A DNA stretch of 64,000 nucleotides, taken from the NCBI GenBank assembly GCA_013376995.1, contig JACAAZ010000005.1, positions 209,983 to 273,982 on the forward strand. The letters are read 5' to 3'. The notes below the pieces were generated by a model. The model did no database searches, had not been told where the DNA came from, and saw nothing but the letters and a program-made list of their open reading frames with translations. Numbering within the stretch: the first letter of the stretch is position 1; each line of letters begins with the position of its first letter. The position numbers and the translations under genes are program-made. Shown here piece after piece: positions 43,355 through 51,491 of this stretch. The stretch comes from Bacteroidota bacterium (GTDB taxonomy: Bacteria > Bacteroidota > Bacteroidia > Bacteroidales > UBA4417).

Positions 43355-43681
43355 AACAGGATAATTAAGTTAGTAATGATTGTTTGAGGTGTTGTCTTAA
43401 AATAGTGACTTGGTTCGTGTTAAAATGCTGTTAAAAAGGCTTTGATTCAATTATAAAAATACAAAAAAAAGCCTAAAGGTGATACATCACAAAGCTTATG
43501 ACCTCAACATGATTACTACAAGGGTGTGAAGAAGAAATCAGGCTACTTCACAATGGTTCATCATGAGGATAATTATTAACTGTAAAAATCAATGATTCAG
43601 CGAGTTGAATTTTGAGATATTTAAACAAATTATTTATTCAAAAGTTGTATCCGAGAAAGCTAAATAGCGTTTTTTCGCTTG
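43355..43681 (-). promoter_or_regulatory. Regulatory gap upstream of the polysaccharide-utilisation operon
   Basis: These 327 bases separate the sensor/regulator gene from susC and must hold the operon promoter. They are AT-rich. AGGCTTT (43437-43443) and AAAGCCT (43468-43474) can pair across a 24-base AT loop within the leader. I found no exact TTTG/TAnnTTTG pair, as expected if an activator is needed. No coding sequence is evident. Confidence 0.5.
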
Positions 43682-46531
43682 TCAGAACTGCATAATAGCT
43701 TTAACAAGGTTCTCATCACTGGCAAGTGACAGCCGCTTCCTTAACCTGTATCTTCGTATTTCCACACCCCTAAGGCTGATGTTCAGCAATGGTGCTATTT
43801 CCTTGGAGGATAAATTTAATTTCAGGTAGGCACAAAGTTTTAGGTCACTTTGAGTAAGGTATGGATAAGCTTGTTTTAGTCGCTGAAAGAAGTTTTCGTG
43901 GGCCTGGTCGAAAAGGGATTCAAAGAGTTTCCAGTCATGGTCATCCGCAATATTGCGATCGATGAGAGTAACCAGTCTTTCGAGGTAACGAGTCGGGTAC
44001 CGGGTGCCCAGTTCCTCTTTCTGCCGGGCTAATTCATTCTTTATTGCAATCAAAACTTCATTCTTCTTGATGATAGCCATTGTTGAATCAGCAAGCTGAA
44101 TATTCTTATGGGATATCTGGGATTGAAGGTTTTGGTTTTGCAGGGTGATAATAGCCTGCTCAGCCTGCTGCTTTTCAAAATTTCTCCTGGCAAGGTCCTC
44201 ATTCCGAAGCCGTTCATGCTTCTTTTCGATCCTTGATTGCGACATTCTCTGCAACAACAGGATTATTCCAAGTAACAGCAGGGTGTAAACAAAATAGGCA
44301 GGAGTGGAGGAATACCATGGAGCCTGGATGATGATTATTAGATCAATGGGATTTGAAATCTTCCCAATGCTTGTGATAGTTCTGACAAATAAATGGTATT
44401 TCCCCTTGGGTAAACGGGTATATTTAAGCTCTGAACGGTCGCTCCAATCACTCCAGTTTGCATCAATTCCCTCCAGTTTGTACTGAAATAATTTTACAAC
44501 ACCGGGGCTGTTGGCTACTGAAAAAGAAAATGACAGGTTATTAAAGCTGAATGGTACCTGGATCGGCTTATTTCCAGGAAGTATGGTGCGGCTATCCCCT
44601 TCGGCATTGAAACAATATATATCGCTCCACACAAGCCTTGAATCATCACTGAATCCCCTGAGCAGGTCTTTTTTATTGAAAATGGCAAACCCATTATCCA
44701 GGCAAAAAAGTTGCAAACTGTCATTTAGTTGAACGACGTTTTCATATTGATCTACAAGGTTTACAGAATAAAGGGACAATAACAATCGGTATTCCATGGT
44801 TGCCCGGTTCTCCCTGATGGTGAAAAGTGCTGCATCGTTTTTACGAAGAAACCAATACTTGTTATTCCCAATATCTGTCACTGAACTGGAAGCTTCAAAT
44901 CCTTGAAGTTGTTTGTTAATGATATCCAGCGGGATTATTTTCTGATGAAGGTCATCCCAGGTAAAGATCCTTGAACCGCATAGAAAAACAACCCGGTTGT
45001 CAAGACGGAACACCCTTATATTGAAATCGGAAGGAAGTCCGTCCTTTTCGCCGAACTGCCTGTTCTCAATAACTGAATCCATTGCATCGTTCAATTTCAG
45101 CCTGTATAATCCCTTCACGGAATGTCCCAGCCAGAAATACCCCAAATGGTCATATTGCAGGAACCTGCAAGGTTCAATAAATCCTTTTACAGTATGACTG
45201 AATATCCATTGACTGCCTGATTTTTTGTAGAAAACCAGCGATGTATAGGTGCTTTGTACAAGAAATTCCTGCCCGTTATGAATGATTTTCTGAAGGCAAT
45301 ATCCTCCGCTTATCCCTGAGATTTTCCTGAATTCCTCATCAGTAATCTGGTAAGTCCCATTGGTATGTCCGCACAATAATGAACCATCCTGGCTGGTCAA
45401 TTCCCATACTTGTCCCTGAGAATTATCAACCATTCCCTTGTATGCAAATTTTCCAGATTCCATTGTATATCGGAACACCCCCCGGTTTGTTCCGATATAC
45501 AAAGTGTTTTTTACCATGGAAGCTGCATAAACAGCTCCAAGTTGGTCTAATTTCTCCTGGTAGATTGTTATCGGCTGATGAAACGAAATATTGCTGATGC
45601 CTTTATCCAGGCCAATCCATACACTCTGGCCCTGGTCAGGACAAAGGGAAAGGACTGTATTGTTCTGAAGGTTGTTTTCGGTATGAAAGTGTTCCAGGAG
45701 GTTCCCTTTTTTGTCAAGAATGAAAACACCTTTGACAATAGTACCGAGTATGATTTTATTATCGGAGATAACCCCATTGTTGATCTGAAATACTTTAAGA
45801 TCCTGGTTAACCGGAATGTTCCAGGGCGCAAATGTCTTGCCATCCCATAGGTAGACTCCTTGTGAACTTGTGCCTAAAACATAGTTGCGCTCATCAAGTG
45901 GAAGTATGGTTTTAATTTCAGTACCTGAAAACACTTCACTGCCCTGAACCGGAACAAATTGATCATTAATGATTTCATACAGTAAGGCATCTACCGCCTG
46001 CACAAATAACCTGTTGCCAGCTTTGAGAAGAAGCACAATATTGCCGGGTGTACGAATTGACTTTATTGAAGATTGATCATATATAAAAAGCGAGGAAAAG
46101 CTCTGGAAATAAATTTTAGATCCGAGCTGAACGATCTTCCATATCTCATTGTTATGAAGTTTGAAGTCCTTCATCAAAGGTTTAAGGGAATGATACCGGA
46201 AGTCACCCGCCATGTTCTTTTGCCAGTATCCGAATTCTTCAAAGGAACCCACATAGATTCGTTTGTCGGGACTGACATGAACCGATCTGATAATTGTCTG
46301 ACCCGGTATGCTTAAGGTCTTCCAATGAGTCCCATCATGGACTAGCAGGCCATTGTTATTGGCTACATAGGTAATTCCTTCATTATCCGTATCGATGGAC
46401 CAATTCTGGTTGCCTGCTGAATAATCTGTTTTCCCGTAATTTGTTACAAGAAAGGAAGGCTGAGAAAAGGAGGAAAGGGCATTAAATCCGAGGAATCCAA
46501 TAATGACGAATAACCTGGATAATGCTTTCAT
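43682..46531 (-). CDS. Membrane-spanning sensor/LuxR-type HTH regulator (Y_Y_Y, no kinase)
   Basis: The 949-residue product has a signal sequence. A periplasmic two-part beta-propeller (about 25-640) has repeats such as VWIGLDKGISNI and FWLGHSVKGLYRLKL. A Y_Y_Y Ig-like domain follows (about 665-735, YKLEGIDANWSDWSDRSE, KYHLFVRTI), then one membrane helix (about 743-768) and a cytoplasmic coiled coil. The C-terminal LuxR-like helix-turn-helix is at about 895-940 (LSSKEIAPLLNISLRGVEIRRYRLRKRL). This is a hybrid-two-component-like sensor lacking histidine-kinase and receiver domains, hence a one-component transmembrane regulator. It lies just upstream of susC on the same strand and presumably activates that operon on binding an oligosaccharide. 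Confidence 0.9.
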   Translation of the reverse strand: MKALSRLFVIIGFLGFNALSSFSQPSFLVTNYGKTDYSAGNQNWSIDTDNEGITYVANNNGLLVHDGTHWKTLSIPGQTIIRSVHVSPDKRIYVGSFEEFGYWQKNMAGDFRYHSLKPLMKDFKLHNNEIWKIVQLGSKIYFQSFSSLFIYDQSSIKSIRTPGNIVLLLKAGNRLFVQAVDALLYEIINDQFVPVQGSEVFSGTEIKTILPLDERNYVLGTSSQGVYLWDGKTFAPWNIPVNQDLKVFQINNGVISDNKIILGTIVKGVFILDKKGNLLEHFHTENNLQNNTVLSLCPDQGQSVWIGLDKGISNISFHQPITIYQEKLDQLGAVYAASMVKNTLYIGTNRGVFRYTMESGKFAYKGMVDNSQGQVWELTSQDGSLLCGHTNGTYQITDEEFRKISGISGGYCLQKIIHNGQEFLVQSTYTSLVFYKKSGSQWIFSHTVKGFIEPCRFLQYDHLGYFWLGHSVKGLYRLKLNDAMDSVIENRQFGEKDGLPSDFNIRVFRLDNRVVFLCGSRIFTWDDLHQKIIPLDIINKQLQGFEASSSVTDIGNNKYWFLRKNDAALFTIRENRATMEYRLLLSLYSVNLVDQYENVVQLNDSLQLFCLDNGFAIFNKKDLLRGFSDDSRLVWSDIYCFNAEGDSRTILPGNKPIQVPFSFNNLSFSFSVANSPGVVKLFQYKLEGIDANWSDWSDRSELKYTRLPKGKYHLFVRTITSIGKISNPIDLIIIIQAPWYSSTPAYFVYTLLLLGIILLLQRMSQSRIEKKHERLRNEDLARRNFEKQQAEQAIITLQNQNLQSQISHKNIQLADSTMAIIKKNEVLIAIKNELARQKEELGTRYPTRYLERLVTLIDRNIADDHDWKLFESLFDQAHENFFQRLKQAYPYLTQSDLKLCAYLKLNLSSKEIAPLLNISLRGVEIRRYRLRKRLSLASDENLVKAIMQF

Positions 46532-46666
46532 GGAAAAATATGCAATTGATTATTAATTCCCTCTTGAAGCAACTAAATTAGGAAAAAAAATGATTGCCAT
46601 GGAGATTCAATTTTGTACTCAATAGCAGTTATAATTAGCCTTTTAGTGGTCATTGGCAAATAAAAA

Positions 46667-46688
46667 AAAGCGCCCTGAAAGGCGCTTT
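46667..46688 (-). terminator. Rho-independent terminator of the ECF sigma operon
   Basis: AAAGCGCC (46667-46674) and GGCGCTTT (46681-46688) form a perfect 8-bp stem with a 6-base loop. On the minus strand it is followed by a run of Ts. It lies 20 bases past the stop of the PKD-repeat gene. Confidence 0.9.
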
Positions 46689-46707
46689 CGTAGCAGAACA
46701 ATTTTAA

Positions 46708-48951
46708 CTATTTCTTCAGGAATTTCATGTTTGATACATTACCTTCAATATCAATTGAGCGTAAGATATACATTCCTGTTCCAATGTTCCTGACACTCAG
46801 TTCAAGTTTTCGGGAGCATTGATCTGAGATGATTTGCTGCAGAATTATCCTGCCATAGGCATCAAGGACCTCAATCATTACGATATTGGAATGCATATTG
46901 AATTCGACAGAAAGATTGTCAATTACTGGGTTAGGATAGATGCGGGCAATTGCCGATATACGGTACTCATTTGCTAATCCTGTTATTGTTCCGCCGCTTA
47001 TGGTCATATTTACAGTAGCCATGGGTGATGTTGCAGTCAGCTGCACATTGGCCGGAACAGTTGTTATACCGGTAATATTTGGATAAACCTGGTAATCACC
47101 CAAGGGAAGAGATTCAAATGAATAATTACCCTGACTGTCGGTGTATGTTATCCTAACCACATTACCTGCATTATCAATTAACAATACTTCCTCGTTAGCC
47201 AAAAGCACTGACTTGCCACCGGTATTGATCTGACCGTTAATGGTCCCGGCGCCTCCACCAATGCTGTCGTAGGGGGCAAGGTTAATATCATATGGATTAT
47301 TGGCAACACCAAGCATAATAGCGGTGGAGTTTTCCCAGAGATACTCATCGCCAAAATAAGTGGGCAGGAATTGTGATGCACAGGTGCTTCCTGCAAAAGG
47401 TGTGGCAAGTATATAGTAAATGCCTGATGGTACCTGCTGGAAGAAATAGTAATTAGCAGAGTCAGGCACTGTAGTCTGGATCAAAGCTATTCCCCCTGCC
47501 GGGTCCTGGCTATATAACTGAACCTGGCATGCTGTAATAGATTGACCGTTTGCAAATATCCTGCCCTGCAGTAAAGAATAATTATATGTTCCAACCATCA
47601 CCTGGAGCATAGACTGGCTTGTACAACCGGAGGTGTCGGTTGAAGTAAGTGTTACCAGGTAATTCCCTGCCACAGAATAGGTATGGTTGATTGTTTGCCC
47701 GGTTCCTGACGAGCCATCACCAAACCCCCAGGTATAGGTTGACGGGATCTGGGGGAAATGGAACCCCTGGAAATTAACCTCCAGCAGGTTTGTTCCTGCC
47801 TGGGCGATAAAGTAAGTTGAACATATTGTGGTTGAATCGATCAGGGTAATAGTTTTTGTTGTCACATCTGCACAGCTATCTGTTGTAAGGGTTGAAAGGG
47901 TAACATTATAACTTCCGTAGCCAGCATATACATGATTCACATTTTGTCCTGAACCGGAAGTGCCATCTCCAAAACTCCAGGAAAAGGTGCCGGTTTGTTG
48001 ATTTGGAAACCAGCCTGAGAAATTTACTGACAACTGGTTAGGGTATGAATTGAAGTTATTTACACAGGGAGCTGGCAGTGAATCTATTACAGTGACCGGC
48101 ATGTAGGTTATATCAGTACAATTAGCCGTAGTAACCGTTGTAAGGGATATAGTGTAAGTTCCGGAGGAAGCATAAGTATGTTCGACATTGATCCCGCCAG
48201 CTGTTGACCCATCCCCGAAATTCCAGGAATAAGAAGCGCTTTGCTGGTTGATCATTCCTCCGTAAGCAGAAATGAGCAGTCCATTGACATTGCTGATACT
48301 GATATAATTGTCACAAGTTGACGGAGGAATGCTGTCATATACAGTTACTGACTGTATGGTGTTATCCATGCAACTGTCGGGGGTAATAGTGGAGAGGGTT
48401 ACATTGTAGGTTCCACTTGCCGGAAACGTGTGGGTGATGTATTCCCCTGAACCCGTAGTTCCATCGCCAAAATTCCAGGAATAAGTAGCTGGTTGCGCCG
48501 TAAGCATATGACCCCATAAAGATGCAGTAAGCCCTGTACTTCCTGCAACATTGAAATAATTGCTGCATTCGGCCGGGACACTGTTACTGCAAATGGAAAA
48601 GTTAGCGGTAAATTGGGTAGAGCCACTTATATAGTAATAGAACTGACTATGGACAAACTGCTGGCAATCCCAGGTGGAAACAACGATAGGAATGACATTA
48701 CCCGGAACCCAGGGGGCAGTTATATTGAAACTGTAGTGTCCGGCGACATCAGTCAGAGTGGAGTCAATAATGGTAAGGGCAGGATTGGTTGAGTCGGGGT
48801 AAACTTCCACCTGAACATAATGAAATGGATAGGGTTGATATGCTGGTGTTTGTGTGATTATGCCTCTAATGTAAAGAGAGACGGTCTGAGCCATCAGGCA
48901 GGGAGCGGAAAGCACAAAGAGAATGATTAAGAGTCTTTGTAAGGTTTTCAT
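46708..48951 (-). CDS. Secreted PKD-repeat protein with T9SS sorting domain
   Basis: A 747-residue exported protein (signal peptide ending LMAQ). After an N-terminal beta domain (about 25-120) come four PKD domains, each with the W-x-FGDG signature: about 162 (YSWNFGDGTTGSG), 244 (YSWNFGDGSTAGG), 328 (FSWSFGDGTSGSG) and 409 (YTWGFGDGSSGTG). Each repeat is about 83 residues and carries paired cysteines. SpaA/carboxypeptidase-regulatory-like domains follow (about 455-640). The last about 85 residues are a type A T9SS tail (IARIYPNPVIDNLSVEF ... GTGMYILR). PKD arrays serve as spacers or glycan binders on the cell surface. It is the third gene of the ECF sigma operon. Confidence 0.9.
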   Translation of the reverse strand: MKTLQRLLIILFVLSAPCLMAQTVSLYIRGIITQTPAYQPYPFHYVQVEVYPDSTNPALTIIDSTLTDVAGHYSFNITAPWVPGNVIPIVVSTWDCQQFVHSQFYYYISGSTQFTANFSICSNSVPAECSNYFNVAGSTGLTASLWGHMLTAQPATYSWNFGDGTTGSGEYITHTFPASGTYNVTLSTITPDSCMDNTIQSVTVYDSIPPSTCDNYISISNVNGLLISAYGGMINQQSASYSWNFGDGSTAGGINVEHTYASSGTYTISLTTVTTANCTDITYMPVTVIDSLPAPCVNNFNSYPNQLSVNFSGWFPNQQTGTFSWSFGDGTSGSGQNVNHVYAGYGSYNVTLSTLTTDSCADVTTKTITLIDSTTICSTYFIAQAGTNLLEVNFQGFHFPQIPSTYTWGFGDGSSGTGQTINHTYSVAGNYLVTLTSTDTSGCTSQSMLQVMVGTYNYSLLQGRIFANGQSITACQVQLYSQDPAGGIALIQTTVPDSANYYFFQQVPSGIYYILATPFAGSTCASQFLPTYFGDEYLWENSTAIMLGVANNPYDINLAPYDSIGGGAGTINGQINTGGKSVLLANEEVLLIDNAGNVVRITYTDSQGNYSFESLPLGDYQVYPNITGITTVPANVQLTATSPMATVNMTISGGTITGLANEYRISAIARIYPNPVIDNLSVEFNMHSNIVMIEVLDAYGRIILQQIISDQCSRKLELSVRNIGTGMYILRSIDIEGNVSNMKFLKK

Positions 48952-49024
48952 ATAGAATAGTTTTTAGTTAGCATTGTGAAGACCTGACAACCTTGAAAGG
49001 GTTGCACAGGAAAATGTAATTTAT

Positions 49025-50638
49025 TCAAAATTTGTACTGAAGTCCGCCATAGACGCTAATCCCAAAAGGAACAGATTTTGGCTTGTTATTCTTATCGTAA
49101 AGGTTTTTAAGGTACAAATTGGCAGATGGCTGTAGGATGAGAGAAAGGTGTTCATTGAATTGCCAGGAGAACCTGGTTGCCACCAAAACCTGCCAATTCA
49201 TGGAAAGACGCGAGTAGCTCATATTTTTCAGATTAACAAATTCGGCCCCTTCCAATATTAACTCAGGCAGAACTTCCTTCCTGGTAACAAGAAAGCTGAC
49301 CTCAGGACCGGCTTTAATCCCAATTGTCAATTTGCCAAACCTGAATAGTTCGTGGGTGAGATAAAACGGGATGTCCAGGTAGGTAAAAGTGGACCGGGTT
49401 GTAACCTCCCGGAATATTTGCTGGGTGTCGACATTTGCCCTGAAAATGATAAGGTAGGATGAATCGAGGGGATTAAAATAGGTATATCCTGTATACCCGC
49501 TTGTATCTATTTTCCTGAACTCAAATTCATAAAGGCCTTTATCCCGGTATTGGCTGAATCCCAAGCCAGTTTCAACACTAGTTCTGTATTTTGCAAGGTT
49601 TAAACCAAAGGTGGCGGCTGCAGAGTAGAAGGGTTGAGGGTCCAATCCACTGATAACAACCTGTCCGAAGTTTCCCCCCAGGGATGCAAAGGATTCAAAC
49701 CGGTTTCCTGCTCTTGTTTTAGTTTCCCGCTTTTTTACAGCTACAGTATTGGGCAAGGTTACTGCCTTAAAAAGTGAACTGTCATTGTTCAACTGCTTAC
49801 CTGATGGAGATCTTGCGGAATTATTTGTTGCCTGATCAGGAATAGCAGCCGATACTGTATTGGGGTTGGAAGTTAAGAGGCTGTCCTTACCTTTATTGTT
49901 TGCATTTGATGGATCTTTGAACGAAGGCTCATTTGTTTTAGCAGCTATTTCTGTTTCCCGGGCGGAAGTTGTTTTATTTACCCAGGAAATCATGGTTTCT
50001 CCAGCTTCTGTTTCAGCTAGCAACTCCACTGGTAAAGGTTGAACTGATTTTGAAAGGCTCGTTGCTGAACTCTTTTTCTTTATGGAAACTGTATTAGAAC
50101 TTTTACCCTTTTCCTGAGAATTAGAAGTTGCTGAATAACCCGCATGCAATTTCGGGGATCCCTGTTTTTCCGGCCGGTCAGACAAATGCCCGGAACTAAT
50201 GGCCGGCACCTTGCTTTGCTCATTCCGGATGTTCGGTCTTAAGGGAGAATGATTTTGTGTTTCTGTTATTGATGCTTGATCTGTAACTAAAGGATTTATT
50301 TGGGGATTAGGCATTGACGATTTGGATTTTGCATCACTGGCATTTTCATTTCTGCCTGCTTCACGAAGGGATCGATTTGCTTTTTGGGCCGTCAGATTAC
50401 TATGATAAGCAGAATGCATGCGGGAAAAAACCAGGATTCCTATAATACTGAACATAACAACTGAAACGAGGATGATTACCGGCAAACTGAAAAGGAAATG
50501 CCACCTGGAACGTTTGCTTTTTGCAAGCGAGCGCCTGATGTTTTTCCACGCTCCGGCCGGGGGAGGAGGCGTGTATCCCTCAAGCGTTTGCCTGAAAAGA
50601 TCATCAAAGGGTTTCATATCCTTATTTTCTTTCATCAT
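49025..50638 (-). CDS. ECF-operon membrane protein: TM segment plus outer-membrane-barrel-like domain
   Basis: The 537-residue protein has a cytoplasmic N-terminus of about 45 residues (FDDLFRQTLEGYTPPPPAGAW) and one membrane helix (about 46-72). A long low-complexity Ser/Asn/Lys/Thr-rich region follows (about 75-330). The C-terminal about 200 residues have the alternating aromatic strands of a PorT-like outer-membrane beta-barrel (FASLGGNFGQVVISG, SVETGLGFSQYRDKGLYEF, FGISVYGGLQYKF). Its ATG overlaps the sigma-factor stop by four bases, so it is the likely anti-sigma factor or sensor. Having both an inner-membrane helix and a barrel-like end in one chain is unusual. Confidence 0.82.
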   Translation of the reverse strand: MMKENKDMKPFDDLFRQTLEGYTPPPPAGAWKNIRRSLAKSKRSRWHFLFSLPVIILVSVVMFSIIGILVFSRMHSAYHSNLTAQKANRSLREAGRNENASDAKSKSSMPNPQINPLVTDQASITETQNHSPLRPNIRNEQSKVPAISSGHLSDRPEKQGSPKLHAGYSATSNSQEKGKSSNTVSIKKKSSATSLSKSVQPLPVELLAETEAGETMISWVNKTTSARETEIAAKTNEPSFKDPSNANNKGKDSLLTSNPNTVSAAIPDQATNNSARSPSGKQLNNDSSLFKAVTLPNTVAVKKRETKTRAGNRFESFASLGGNFGQVVISGLDPQPFYSAAATFGLNLAKYRTSVETGLGFSQYRDKGLYEFEFRKIDTSGYTGYTYFNPLDSSYLIIFRANVDTQQIFREVTTRSTFTYLDIPFYLTHELFRFGKLTIGIKAGPEVSFLVTRKEVLPELILEGAEFVNLKNMSYSRLSMNWQVLVATRFSWQFNEHLSLILQPSANLYLKNLYDKNNKPKSVPFGISVYGGLQYKF

Positions 50639-51207
50639 GAGTTAACAGTTACCGAGGAATGCTCGGTTATTAATTTTCGCAGCATCAAACGAGCCCGCAT
50701 CAATTGAGTTTTGGAAGTATTTTCACTGATCGACAATATTTCAGCGATCTGTTTATGCGTATTCTGTTCAAAAACATAGAGGTTAAACACCATCCGGTAA
50801 CCTTCGGGCAATGACTGGATAAGTTTGATCATCATTTCTGCAGGAAGGGGTTCAGGGAGTTCGTCGGACGATTCTTCATCGGCAACCAGATCATATTGCT
50901 CAGAGAGTGAAAGGTTGATCCTTTCCCTGGCATGATCACGCAGGTAGTTCAGGGCAGTATTCACTACAATTCTCCTCATCCAGCCTTCAAAAGATCCCAG
51001 TTTGTTGAAACTGCTGATCTTTGTAAAGATTTTGACAAAACTATCCTGGAGTATGTCCTGGGCTTCAGTACGGTTGCCGGCATACCGTAGGCAAATCCCA
51101 TAGAAGAGGCCTGAATAGCGGGAATAGAGCTCATTCTGAGCCTTTCGCCTACCCGAAATACAGCCTTCTATGATCTTTTGCTCCTGCTCCATACCTGTAT
51201 TGTGCAA
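50635..51207 (-). CDS. ECF-type RNA polymerase sigma-70 factor
   Basis: A 190-residue two-domain sigma factor. Region 2 spans about 20-90 (YSRYSGLFYGICLRY, AQDILQDSFVKIF, FEGWMRRIVVNTALNYLR). Region 4 spans about 125-180, with helix-turn-helix HKQIAEILSISENTSKTQLMRAR. No region 1.1 or 3 is present, which defines the extracytoplasmic-function type. A second ATG five codons in (MEQEQKI) is an alternative start. The stop overlaps the next gene's ATG-ATG start, and the operon also includes a PKD-repeat surface protein. It probably responds to an envelope signal through the downstream TM protein. Confidence 0.94.
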   Translation of the reverse strand: MHNTGMEQEQKIIEGCISGRRKAQNELYSRYSGLFYGICLRYAGNRTEAQDILQDSFVKIFTKISSFNKLGSFEGWMRRIVVNTALNYLRDHARERINLSLSEQYDLVADEESSDELPEPLPAEMMIKLIQSLPEGYRMVFNLYVFEQNTHKQIAEILSISENTSKTQLMRARLMLRKLITEHSSVTVNS

Positions 51208-51447
51208 GACACAGCATTGCTGAAATGGTTGCTTTATAAAGGTATGGAAATTGAAGAAAATGACGGTGAAGAATAAATATGATGCATTAAAACCTTGAAA
51301 AACAAATGAATAGATAGGGTAAAAAAGTTTTCTTGCAGATTTTCAAAAATTCGTACCGGGTTGAAATCAGATTTTCGCAGATGGTTTTATCCGGATTACC
51401 TATCTGCAGTGATTAGAAATAAATGCGGCGAAATTCTGTATAACAAA

Positions 51448-51473
51448 AAGCCCCGCCAAATCTGGCAGGGCTT
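51448..51473 (-). terminator. Terminator downstream of GH89 gene
   Basis: AAGCCC-GCCA pairs with TGGC-GGGCTT around a single C/A mismatch and a 4-base loop. Read on the minus strand the stem is followed by a TTTTTG tract. It lies about 20 bases beyond the GH89 stop. Confidence 0.8.
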
Positions 51474-51491
51474 AAATTTAATGTTTGTTAC

